IMG/VR virus record: IMGVR_UViG_3300009128_000008
Location: 20,696 to 84,695 of that record
Direction: 5' to 3' (one strand)
Length of the DNA: 64,000 bases
Source: a virus
This document shows, in pieces, positions 16,958 to 25,147 of the stretch (within the stretch, counting starts at the first letter, position 1; each line of letters begins with the position of its first letter). A model generated the notes under the pieces. That model searched no databases. It saw only the letters and a program-made list of their open reading frames with translations, and was not told the DNA's origin. The position numbers were made by a program, and so were the translations under genes.

Positions 16958-17650
16958 TTATAGCCACAAACACTCTATGCTGGAATGAACACTACTAGGC
17001 GGAGCCGTTACAAGAGCGATAGCTGGATAGTCCGTGCTGATCTGTCTTGTAGTTAATAGGCCGCTCTCATTCACAAAAAGAGGAGCATTTAATGGATATC
17101 TTTGGTTGCTTTCAAATTGGTCCGTTTGAAAAATCATCCTCATAAACCACACTGTCATTCTAGAACTAGCTAATGTAGAATCATCGCCAGGAACATTTGG
17201 AACCTGATAAGTATAATTAACTACTGTTCTTATGGCGTCCATAGTAGAGCCACCTGTTTGACTAAAATTTAGCTCCGTTCCAGCCAAAAATGTTACTACT
17301 CCATTTCGCGGTATAAGCTCAACATCTACCGGATTGGACATAAACGAAACCGCCATAACATTTGGATTTCTAAGCTCAACTTTAACGTCCACCGGAGTAA
17401 CCAATCTACCATGAGACATAACTCCTTGAGCCGGAGCTATAACCACCTCATCTATTGCGACCGATGAAAATGCATTCTTTTTAATATCATCAATTACACC
17501 AATTGGAGCAGATCCATCGCTAGTGCCACAAACTACCTGATTACCATGTAAGGTAAGCTGTGCAATCATTCCCGGTTCAAATTCTGCGCTGGGGTCTACT
17601 GGAAAGGAAAAAGGCAAGGCATTTCCAGCCTGTACAATCCTAAGTGTCAT
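16958..17650 (-). CDS. putative capsid decoration-type protein, 230 aa
   Basis: Begins MTLRIVQAGNALPFSF and is beta-rich throughout (VVCGTSDGSAPIGVIDD, VTFLAGTELNFSQTGGS). The start and the first 60 residues parallel the protein at 8773-9447, so these are divergent paralogues on the two sides of the large internal-protein genes. A terminator lies directly upstream (17711-17750), so it should have its own promoter. A surface decoration or stabilising role is inferred. Confidence 0.6.
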   Translation of the reverse strand: MTLRIVQAGNALPFSFPVDPSAEFEPGMIAQLTLHGNQVVCGTSDGSAPIGVIDDIKKNAFSSVAIDEVVIAPAQGVMSHGRLVTPVDVKVELRNPNVMAVSFMSNPVDVELIPRNGVVTFLAGTELNFSQTGGSTMDAIRTVVNYTYQVPNVPGDDSTLASSRMTVWFMRMIFQTDQFESNQRYPLNAPLFVNESGLLTTRQISTDYPAIALVTAPPSSVHSSIECLWL

Positions 17651-17710
17651 CTTATCACCTCTTAAATATTTGGAGTTATTCTCTCATATATATAACAGAA
17701 TACAGCAAGA

Positions 17711-17750
17711 GAAAAAGAAAAAGCCGGCCATTAAAAAAATAGCCGGCTTA
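17711..17750 (-). terminator. intrinsic terminator after the small acidic paralogue run
   Basis: AAGCCGGC (17721-17728) pairs with GCCGGCTT (17742-17749), 13-nt AT loop, then TTTCTTTTTC on the minus strand. It closes the operon that ends with the 115-aa gene. Confidence 0.8.
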
Positions 17751-17768
17751 AGCTAATATATTTATTAT

Positions 17769-18116
17769 TTACTCAATTTCTTCTTCTTGTGTAAACCTTT
17801 TGTCGTCTTCGTCATAAGTGTTATCTACATCATCTACATTAAATACCCAGCCTTTATTCTTTAAATTTTCAAGCATCTTTTCGCTGGTCAATCCCTCAGT
17901 AGCCGGGTCATCAAGCTTTTTAGAAACCATTAAAATTAACTGTGCTTCTTTTTTTAAGTTGTTCTCATTTAGTATATTAGCAGCTTTATTAAGATAAGAT
18001 AGTATTTTGTATTTAGTATTATTTTTACTATGAGCTTCTTTTTTATTTTGAAGCTTAATTAATTCGCTTTCAAGATCGGAAAGGAATTCATTTTCTGACT
18101 GCTTATTAAAAAACAT
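17769..18116 (-). CDS. small acidic virion-run paralogue, 115 aa
   Basis: Contains the recurring helical hairpin: YLNKAANILNENNLKKEAQL (about 45-64) and a C-terminal acidic tail (DDVDNTYDEDDKRFTQEEE). The start overlaps the upstream stop by 1 nt (TAATG). Together with the next three genes it forms a row of small acidic proteins sharing this hairpin, just downstream of the protease-scaffold gene, so an assembly role is plausible. Confidence 0.6.
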   Translation of the reverse strand: MFFNKQSENEFLSDLESELIKLQNKKEAHSKNNTKYKILSYLNKAANILNENNLKKEAQLILMVSKKLDDPATEGLTSEKMLENLKNKGWVFNVDDVDNTYDEDDKRFTQEEEIE

Positions 18117-18388
18117 TATTTATCCATTTTCGAGGATAATATTTCCATTACATTTGTAATAGCTTCTGATGCCATACTCTTATTTTCTATCCGTCCTAAT
18201 AAATCAGCCGCCTTATTCAAATATTCCATGGCAAACAGAACGGCATAATGGTCCATTACTTCTTGTGGGACATTGGCTGGAGCATCTTCTTCCTCCAATC
18301 CAACCACTGATTCAGTTTCTGGTTCGTCCTCAGTCTGTCCTAAAATTTCAGCCATTTCTTTGGCTATATCATATTCTTCTTCCGGCAT
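18116..18388 (-). CDS. small acidic virion-run paralogue, 90 aa
   Basis: Very acidic first half (QTEDEPETESVVGLEEED) and the helical hairpin EYLNKAADLLGRIENKSMAS (about 54-73) in the second. Abuts the 301-aa gene and overlaps the 115-aa gene by one base. Compared with its neighbours it is the hairpin plus an acidic arm only. Confidence 0.6.
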   Translation of the reverse strand: MPEEEYDIAKEMAEILGQTEDEPETESVVGLEEEDAPANVPQEVMDHYAVLFAMEYLNKAADLLGRIENKSMASEAITNVMEILSSKMDK

Positions 18389-19294
18389 TTATTTTTCATC
18401 CTCAAATGATGATTCTGTTGATGGTTGTGCTGATGATTTTGTCACAAATTTTTCTCTAAACTTTTCTAACCATTTTCGCGCTTCTTGTTGGGCGCGTTCT
18501 TTCTTAAATTCTTTTTCGAACTCGGCTTCTTCCTCTGCTTCAAGCTGTTCCTGGTATTCTTGTTCTTCTGCTTCTTCCGCTTCTTCTTGTTCCAACATCT
18601 GAGTGAGATCTTGAACCAATTTATCTAACTCCTCTTCTTCTGGATCAAATTCGCGCTCTATTTCTTCTGTAGTTTCCTCTACCTCAACATCAACATCAGG
18701 ATCATCGGGATCGTCACCCTCATAAGACTCAAATAAGCTACCCGGTTCATCTTCTGCTAAAAATTTATCTAATTCTCTTTCGGCATCTTGTGCTTCGCCA
18801 ATATCATAAACATCAACCATATACTCTGCTAAATCTTCAGTTGGCGTATCACCCTCCGGTTCAAAAGCATATTCTTCTGGTTTTACCCCGACTCCCCTAA
18901 GAAGATCTTCGAACTTGCTTTTCCTTTCGCCTCTTTCAACGCTTTTGAGCTGCTCCAATAATTCCTGCTCTGTTTCTTCCGGCATTATATCTGGCAAACC
19001 AGCCAATCCCGGGTCATCCTCAGCGGCCTCAGCCAACATACCTTGAACACCATTTAGCACCAACGCAGATGCCTTTTCTAAACCAATATTATCCAAATCT
19101 GAAGATACACTAATAAATAATTCGGCTAGCTTACTTACAGCAGCTGCAAATTTTTCCTCTACACTGCACTCATCTGGAACAAGGGGGTCCTCACTCTCTT
19201 CCGCTTTTTTATAAAACATCTGAGTATGTGAGTCACTAGCAATTATTTTGCTCATCTCAGAGGCAACTGCTTCACTAACGCTATATTTTGACAT
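18389..19294 (-). CDS. acidic coiled-coil paralogue, 301 aa
   Basis: Starts MSKYSVSEAVASEMSKIIAS, similar in layout to the 105-aa neighbour (MSSNDKNVGDMLAQSMIDIL). The hairpin KLAELFISVSSDLDNIGLEK lies at about 55-74. The remainder is extraordinarily acidic (Glu/Asp runs 150-270) and ends in a Lys/Arg helix and Ser-rich tail, reminiscent of scaffolding proteins. Scaffold role is inference from composition and place beside the protease fusion. Confidence 0.6.
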   Translation of the reverse strand: MSKYSVSEAVASEMSKIIASDSHTQMFYKKAEESEDPLVPDECSVEEKFAAAVSKLAELFISVSSDLDNIGLEKASALVLNGVQGMLAEAAEDDPGLAGLPDIMPEETEQELLEQLKSVERGERKSKFEDLLRGVGVKPEEYAFEPEGDTPTEDLAEYMVDVYDIGEAQDAERELDKFLAEDEPGSLFESYEGDDPDDPDVDVEVEETTEEIEREFDPEEEELDKLVQDLTQMLEQEEAEEAEEQEYQEQLEAEEEAEFEKEFKKERAQQEARKWLEKFREKFVTKSSAQPSTESSFEDEK

Positions 19295-19302
19295 AATTAT
19301 CC

Positions 19303-19620
19303 CTATTCTTGCGCTTTGTCGCTCTCTGACACAACAATATCGGCTTTCTCTTCTTCCACAGGTCGCTCAATACTCATTATGTCTTTGGCGGCCAATAGTA
19401 CATTAGCAGCGCTCTTCGGCAGTCCTATGCTATCTAAAATTTCGGATGCCTCTATTAATTTAGTACAGGCATCCGTTAATATCTCTTCCTTAGTTTTCTC
19501 TTTGGCAGCGGCTTTCTTTACTTTGGGCTGTTCAAAAATTTTATTGTAATTCTCATCACTTAATATATCGATCATAGACTGGGCTAACATATCGCCCACA
19601 TTTTTATCGTTTGAACTCAT
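19303..19620 (-). CDS. small acidic virion-run paralogue, 105 aa
   Basis: N-terminal helix, a basic KVKKAAAKEK link, and the hairpin LIEASEILDSIGLPKSAANV (about 58-77), acidic C-terminus. It is the first of four tandem hairpin proteins after the protease-scaffold gene and follows a 22-nt hairpin in the DNA (19643-19664). Confidence 0.6.
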   Translation of the reverse strand: MSSNDKNVGDMLAQSMIDILSDENYNKIFEQPKVKKAAAKEKTKEEILTDACTKLIEASEILDSIGLPKSAANVLLAAKDIMSIERPVEEEKADIVVSESDKAQE

Positions 19621-19642
19621 TGAATCCCCATTGATACGGCAA

Positions 19643-19664
19643 GGGGCAAGTAAAAACTTGCCCC
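19643..19664 (-). repeat. perfect 8-bp hairpin after the protease-scaffold gene
   Basis: GGGGCAAG (19643-19650) and CTTGCCCC (19657-19664), loop of six. On the minus strand the hairpin is followed by TTGCCG, not a T-run, so it is a weak or partial terminator, or an mRNA-end processing structure that sets expression of the downstream small genes. Confidence 0.6.
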
Positions 19665-19696
19665 AGTTAATATTATATTTTTGGGTTTGTTTTCAA

Positions 19697-22600
19697 TTAT
19701 ACTTTTCTGCCAGCCCAAATCTTATTAAGCTCTGTCTGAAGATCAGATGCAGCCGCTTCAGGCTCGGGTAGTGTAATTGAATCGCCGGTGCCCATCATAC
19801 CAACTTGCGGTATGGAGGCTTGCTTTTTCATAGGAGTCTGTGTAGATACCCATCGCTTCATGCTATTAAATGCCTCGTCATTAAAGCTCATAAGCTCTTT
19901 GACTTGCTCATTTACAGCAGTACGAACTAGCATTCCACGGTCTACCATGTCATGTGCTAATTCATAAGCTCTGGCAATCTTTACCTTGTATGATTCCTGT
20001 TTTTCCGCAAGCTTCTGGGACTCATGCTCCTTCGTAAGCTCAGATGCAAATTGAGAACATTCAGCATCTCCCTCGCCATAATACTGTTTCCAGTAACTAA
20101 CAGCCTCGGCATCCAAACCATGAGCAACCAGTCCGTCAAAATCCTTCTCAGGATCAATCTTGCCGGCGGTTACCATCTGCTGAATCTCTTCGGCCATCTT
20201 ACGGACTCTAGGAGGCGCCGTGGCAACATCCATTACCTTGTCATGAGCCTCTTCTAATGTCTCAACCTTGCCTAATTCACCAGTAGGTGCAACATCCAGT
20301 TGGGTTGTGACACCACCGCCGGGATGTGCTTCATCTAATACATTAGAAAATGTCAATCCTTGTTGTGCCATTTTTGATAATTCCTCTCTATATGCTACGC
20401 GCCCTTCCTTTGTTGTTAGGTCAAACTTTTCACTTGCGCCAGTCATTTTTGCCAAATCATCTGGAGTGGGACCCTCTACCTTTAAACTGCCATCTGGACC
20501 AAGCGTCGCTGCAGTTGCTGCATTGTCATCATCATCTGCTCCAAAGCCCTTGCCTACCATTGGATATACTTCTTTTGGTTTATATTCAAGTTTTGCCGGG
20601 CGTTCTGGCGTTGGTCCAACATCGATTCCGCCCAATGGATATGCGGTTGTGCTCTCAACTGGCTCAGCTGGCGCAGCTTCATCCTCTTCAAGCGCCCCAT
20701 AAAATTCAGCCGAACCCGGAGCATTTACTGGCGCTTCTAATTCAGCATCAACTTCCTTCTCAATTTCTTTAAGAAACTCTGGCGAAGGCGTAATTACATC
20801 TTCCTCTAACACCACATCAGCATCGGCAACATCAACATCGGCAGCATCAGCTGTGTCAGCAGCATCAGCAGCATCAGCAGCATCAGCAGTAGCGCATTCA
20901 CACTTATCATCGCCACACTCTTCGCAGGCGTCTTCAGCTTTCTTCTTCAGCTGCTCTTTTGTCTGCTTAGATTTCTTGGTTAGCATTTCTGCTCCTCGGG
21001 CGTACTTGACAAATGCTTCCATCAGCTTATAACAATCGGCAATAGTTGATTTGGCATCATCGCAAGCGTCCTTGACCAAAGTGTTTACAGAGCTAGCGTC
21101 TTTCTCGTCTAGCTTCTTCTCATTCTTGTAAATATGCTCGGCCAAACGCAACTCTTCAATATGCTCTGCCATATCAGCGCCGACCTTCTTCATACCTACA
21201 ACCAGAGACTTTCCTAGTTTCTTATGCATTTTAACCATCGCGCCAACAGGTGGTAATGCTCCTTCACCAGGACCTTCACCTTCAGCCTCGACTTCTTCTG
21301 CTATTCCGCCAAACTCATCTAGCTCTTCACCCTCTTCTAACAGGGCTTCAACAGCTTCCCGGACATCAGAAACGTTATTTTCTAGTTCGTTAAGAAGACC
21401 TGGCAGCTCTTCCTTGGGATCGCCAGTTCCGCCTTCATCAGGAACAGGTTCTCCTTCAGGCTCAAGTGCTTCAGGAGCTGCGCCTAATTCCTCAGGTGCA
21501 ACAGGCTCTTCTGCAGTAGCAGGTGCTGGTGGTGCAGGCGGTGGAGTTAATTGTGCACTCTTTAGCATTGCATCTGCTTTCTCAAACCCTTCAGACCTCA
21601 ACACGTCCAAAATTTTACGGCCATATTTTTCAGTTGCCACAAAATCGTAAAAAGCTTCTACTTTGCCGTCAGTGATCTCTTGGACAGTTGAGCTGAGAAT
21701 AAGCTTGTCATCAGCATATACCTGCCAACGACTATTTGCCGGATCCTCAGTTCCGTCTGATTTGGCCGCCTTAATAAATTTGGCGGTCAATTTGGCTCGA
21801 AGAAGCATCTTTTTACGAGCCTCATCGTCACCATATAGTCCTTCCACATCACCAACATCAGGAAAAGGAGCCTCTCCTACCATCTGCTTATCTTCCTTAT
21901 CGCGGGTAGTTTGATAGTCCTCTTTAGGATACGTTGGCTTTCCTGGGGTGGGTTCATTACCCTCTCCACCACCTTGGAAGTAGGCCTTGCGAGTCTTAAG
22001 CGCTTCTTTGGCTTTTTCCACCGCAGCCTGACGACGCATTGCCCGCTCTTCTTCCTCAGCTAAACGTTGCAATCGCTTTTTGCGCTCTACTTCAGATTCG
22101 CCAGCACTGTCAGGTCCGGGAGCCATCCCGTCGACAGGACCAGTATCCATCTGACCCACCATCTGTTTATCCTCATTATCACGGGTGCCCTGATAATCTT
22201 CTTTGGGATACTTTGGTGCGCCAGGTGTAGGCTCATTTACTCCACCACCACCTTGAAAATAAGCTTTCTTTTCAGTCATTTTACCCTCGTTTTGATTTTG
22301 TGACAACAAACTATCTACGTCATTTTGTAATTTGTTTAAACTTGTATGAATGCCATTAACGACACTAGCAAACTTTCCTAATTCTACATCTGTTGAGGCG
22401 TCTTTTTCTTCTTTCGTCTCTATTGGCGCCTCGCAAACATCATCAGCTTCTTGTTTTTCTTGCGACATCTCTTCACCTTCTTCGGCTTCTTCCACTGTTT
22501 CCGCCTTTTGTTCAAGTGCCTCAAGCTTTTCACAAGCTCGCTCTAAATCTTTTTTAATTTCAGCTACTGCTTCAGGATCAACTAATTCGTTCATATCGGC

Positions 22601-23398
22601 CAACTTTGAAATAAGTTCTTCTTTGGAATCTACATACTGCGCAATACTGTGTGCTGCAGCAACTATATGTCTAATTTTTGCCTTACCATCCGCTCCGCTT
22701 ACCACTATTGATAATTCGATTGGGTTAAGATCGCAATTTATTTCCCCATAACAACTCTTCTGTCTCATATGGGGGCAAAAATCATTTTCTGTTCGCGCTA
22801 CTTTGCCACATTCGGAACAAATTGCTCGTCCAACAGCAGTTCCCATAGAAACTGATGTAGCATAGCCAGTTGAAACTTTTCTAGCCAAATCTGGATAGTT
22901 TACCTTGTCAAGAGCACATAAGGCAATAATTCTTTTCTTGGGATAATCATAATAAGTATCAACAATAACACCACGGACCATATCCACAGAACTTGATTTA
23001 TGATCCAGACAAAGCGGTCGTCCTATCCATTTCTTATAAGCCTTAAGTAATTCCTCTTCTGGAAATATATCATTATTAGAATTCTTATATGGCTGCATAT
23101 TAGGATCTGAACAAACCCACTTCCATGAATCGCCCTTCTTTTCCCAATGGGCGTTTATCTCTTCGCCATTAGCATCTTTCTTAATAGTTCCGTCGTCATT
23201 TAGCAATACAGATTCGGCCGCATGCATCATAATGGCGGAAAAATATAAAAAGTCTTTCGCCCTAGGAGCGATCACTTTTAAATCGGCCGCAATCTTCTCG
23301 AACCTCTCCAAAATAGCAGGATTAGACATAACGCTTTCCTGCGATTGAATCGCGTCCGGTGTGATAGTAACGGCTTCTCCTAATTTGATTATAGTCAT
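19697..23398 (-). CDS. prohead protease-scaffold fusion (putative), with repeats and AHP module, 1233 aa
   Basis: Residues 110-245 look like a prohead serine protease: GRPLCLDH (His133), MVRGVIVDTYYD, then STGYATSVSMGT with Ser184, as in HK97/U35-type proteases where His and a Ser-x-Gly follow in that order. A Cys cluster (C194, C197, C208, C216, C222, with H210) inserts a zinc-like knuckle. Beyond about 300 the chain is acidic, coiled and scaffold-like. A repeat, KAYFQGGG..NEPTPG.P.YPKEDY..TRD..DKQMVG, occurs at about 376 and 473, with a decayed third copy at about 915. A second Cys cluster (about 813-830), an Ala/Asp repeat and the AHP module (VLDEAHPGG near 1020) follow. Protease call is moderate; the fusion layout is direct. 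Confidence 0.6.
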   Translation of the reverse strand: MTIIKLGEAVTITPDAIQSQESVMSNPAILERFEKIAADLKVIAPRAKDFLYFSAIMMHAAESVLLNDDGTIKKDANGEEINAHWEKKGDSWKWVCSDPNMQPYKNSNNDIFPEEELLKAYKKWIGRPLCLDHKSSSVDMVRGVIVDTYYDYPKKRIIALCALDKVNYPDLARKVSTGYATSVSMGTAVGRAICSECGKVARTENDFCPHMRQKSCYGEINCDLNPIELSIVVSGADGKAKIRHIVAAAHSIAQYVDSKEELISKLADMNELVDPEAVAEIKKDLERACEKLEALEQKAETVEEAEEGEEMSQEKQEADDVCEAPIETKEEKDASTDVELGKFASVVNGIHTSLNKLQNDVDSLLSQNQNEGKMTEKKAYFQGGGGVNEPTPGAPKYPKEDYQGTRDNEDKQMVGQMDTGPVDGMAPGPDSAGESEVERKKRLQRLAEEEERAMRRQAAVEKAKEALKTRKAYFQGGGEGNEPTPGKPTYPKEDYQTTRDKEDKQMVGEAPFPDVGDVEGLYGDDEARKKMLLRAKLTAKFIKAAKSDGTEDPANSRWQVYADDKLILSSTVQEITDGKVEAFYDFVATEKYGRKILDVLRSEGFEKADAMLKSAQLTPPPAPPAPATAEEPVAPEELGAAPEALEPEGEPVPDEGGTGDPKEELPGLLNELENNVSDVREAVEALLEEGEELDEFGGIAEEVEAEGEGPGEGALPPVGAMVKMHKKLGKSLVVGMKKVGADMAEHIEELRLAEHIYKNEKKLDEKDASSVNTLVKDACDDAKSTIADCYKLMEAFVKYARGAEMLTKKSKQTKEQLKKKAEDACEECGDDKCECATADAADAADAADTADAADVDVADADVVLEEDVITPSPEFLKEIEKEVDAELEAPVNAPGSAEFYGALEEDEAAPAEPVESTTAYPLGGIDVGPTPERPAKLEYKPKEVYPMVGKGFGADDDDNAATAATLGPDGSLKVEGPTPDDLAKMTGASEKFDLTTKEGRVAYREELSKMAQQGLTFSNVLDEAHPGGGVTTQLDVAPTGELGKVETLEEAHDKVMDVATAPPRVRKMAEEIQQMVTAGKIDPEKDFDGLVAHGLDAEAVSYWKQYYGEGDAECSQFASELTKEHESQKLAEKQESYKVKIARAYELAHDMVDRGMLVRTAVNEQVKELMSFNDEAFNSMKRWVSTQTPMKKQASIPQVGMMGTGDSITLPEPEAAASDLQTELNKIWAGRKV

Positions 23399-23411
23399 AC
23401 TAGTGCCCTGA

Positions 23412-23576
23412 TTATTTATCAGATTCTTTATTTAATTTGATTTTATTACCATCTTTGTTAATATTTTTAGCATCTTGCTTGGCCTTCTTGAGAGCCTTTT
23501 TGGTCTCCTTATCGTCTAGCTCTTCATCGTCGTCCAATATATGCAAAATCTTTACCTGACCACGTTTAATAATCAT
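23412..23576 (-). CDS. short basic protein, 54 aa
   Basis: Fits the gap between its neighbours with no overlap: ATG at 23576 four bases after the upstream stop, AGGGG nine bases before it, and stop 13 nt ahead of the protease-scaffold start. The sequence is IIKRGQVKILHILDDDEEL followed by a Lys-rich stretch. No family recognised. The position and ribosome site argue for a real gene. Confidence 0.6.
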   Translation of the reverse strand: MIIKRGQVKILHILDDDEELDDKETKKALKKAKQDAKNINKDGNKIKLNKESDK

Positions 23577-23580
23577 ATAA

Positions 23581-24315
23581 TTATTCCCCTATATGCATTG
23601 TTCTAACAAAGTCAGGATAAGTTATTTTTTGAGCATCACTTGGATTTAGTGCCTGAGTATCTTTCTCGGGCTCCGCCATATTGCCATTACCAACACCTTC
23701 TATCACATTTTGTCTTTCTGTAAATAGCCTTACGATTAATGGTATCTTATCCTTTATTTTAGAACTTAACTCATCTCCTGCAGACTCTACCCAGTTTGTT
23801 GCAAGAATATTCGCATCTATATGCTCTATTATCCTATCTTTTATTAAATTTTCTGCTTGTTCGGATTGCTTTTTTATATTATCTATTGCCGAAATAACCT
23901 GCTCTCTAAAATCAGGAGCACGATAATCTTTTAATACTTTCAGAAATATATTAACTTGTTCTTCCACTTCCTGTATGCTATCAATAAAAGAATTAATTAA
24001 TTCTTGTATTTTTGAGTCCGGGGTGAAATAATTTAATTCTTTTACAGCTAAAAAGGCTCGTCTTATTACTTTGTTGTAATTTTCCTTTACCTTCTGTTTA
24101 TATCTGTTAATGACGCCCCTTCTTTCTATAACAGCTTCCGTCGAAATATTATCGAATTTCTTAAAAGGATCATACATAATATCCAAATGCTCTTCGGCAT
24201 TATCTAAAGCACCGAGAACCTTCTTAAATCTTTCGGACGCACGGATAGCGATTTCCTTTTCAGCTTCGGGAACATCAAATGCCATTTCGATACTACTTGC
24301 TATTTTTTCTAACAC
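23581..24315 (-). CDS. coiled-coil protein, 244 aa
   Basis: Almost entirely helical with heptad-like hydrophobic spacing from about 15 to 200 (for example KIQELINSFIDSIQEVEEQV), ending in a short Pro/Thr tail. No Cys. Between the tyrosine phosphatase and the protease-scaffold gene. It may be a structural or scaffold coiled coil; no family recognised. Confidence 0.6.
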   Translation of the reverse strand: MLEKIASSIEMAFDVPEAEKEIAIRASERFKKVLGALDNAEEHLDIMYDPFKKFDNISTEAVIERRGVINRYKQKVKENYNKVIRRAFLAVKELNYFTPDSKIQELINSFIDSIQEVEEQVNIFLKVLKDYRAPDFREQVISAIDNIKKQSEQAENLIKDRIIEHIDANILATNWVESAGDELSSKIKDKIPLIVRLFTERQNVIEGVGNGNMAEPEKDTQALNPSDAQKITYPDFVRTMHIGE

Positions 24316-24388
24316 GATTATACTCTTTTTAGATATAAAACTCTTACATAAAAATATTTTACTATTAGTAGCGATATATGCCTAGATA

Positions 24389-25147
24389 CTAATATAAACT
24401 CACAAAGCCTTGATTTTCGACAGGGCCCACACCTCTAATGCCAGAATAATTATCATATTGACCAACTAACGGCACTTCTTCTAGATCTATCCCATATTCC
24501 CGCAACAAATCCTGCAAACGCATCTTACGGAGCCCCATTCTCCTTCTTTTTCGATTAGCAAATGGAAATTGCGCCGATGGCCTGTTTACATCAGTCTTCG
24601 GAGCCCATGATTGTTGAGGCATAAATGCGGGAGGAACATTACCCATATTGAACCAATCACGCTCAAGACTTACTATGTCTTCATCGGTTACGTCATTTGC
24701 GTCTGTTTTATGACGCTTAATGAATAATGTATAAAACGCCTTAGTACTAGGGTCCAAATCTTTGCCAAAATCTATTTGCTTTGCCTCTTCTAATGCTTTG
24801 TCTACATCCCAATTATCATGTTTTATACGATACAGGGCTGCAGCAGTACCGGTTCTATCCTTTCCATGTAAACAGTGGATATAAGACGGTTTATTGTCGG
24901 TCAATAAATCAACTATATTGTCGGAAAGGTAATTAAATAAATGTATTGTCTCTGGTCCCTGTAAAGGAATGATGATATGTTCGATACCAAGCTCCTTAAC
25001 TATCGGGGATATTTTATTACCAACCTTTTCATCAAGGCTAATTATACGCTTTATCCCAAAAATATTAGATAATATTTGCAGATCTTTCCCACTAGGAGCG
25101 CCGCCCCTATAAATACCATCATCTATTTCTGAAAAACGCTCCGGCAT
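24389..25147 (-). CDS. dual-specificity/tyrosine phosphatase-like protein
   Basis: 252 aa. Residues 91-100 HCLHGKDRTG are the P-loop of Cys-dependent phosphatases (HCxxGxxRT/S-G; Cys92 nucleophile, Arg98 phosphate binding). The preceding GIYRGGAPSGKDLQIL and IKRIISLDE (1-40) are the typical start of atypical DSP/Siw14-like enzymes. The C-terminal 100 residues form a non-catalytic extension rich in Pro, Arg and aromatic residues. The gene abuts the 245-aa gene inside the structural operon, so the enzyme may be virion-bound or modify capsid or host phosphoproteins (or inositol phosphates). The family call is good; substrate unknown. Confidence 0.85.
   Translation of the reverse strand: MPERFSEIDDGIYRGGAPSGKDLQILSNIFGIKRIISLDEKVGNKISPIVKELGIEHIIIPLQGPETIHLFNYLSDNIVDLLTDNKPSYIHCLHGKDRTGTAAALYRIKHDNWDVDKALEEAKQIDFGKDLDPSTKAFYTLFIKRHKTDANDVTDEDIVSLERDWFNMGNVPPAFMPQQSWAPKTDVNRPSAQFPFANRKRRRMGLRKMRLQDLLREYGIDLEEVPLVGQYDNYSGIRGVGPVENQGFVSLY

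Noticed and set aside
20268-20702. Plus-strand frame of 144 codons opposite the protease-scaffold gene
   Set aside because: Ser/Pro-biased reading of the complementary strand of a Glu/Ala-rich gene; no ribosome site. Several similar plus-strand frames (for example 11807-12238, 10477-10878, 28493-28777) were dropped for the same reason.
20820-20895. Short direct repeats (AGCATC units)
   Set aside because: They encode an Ala-Ala-Asp repeat within the protease-scaffold gene; not a CRISPR array. No CRISPR-like repeat-spacer pattern was seen anywhere.
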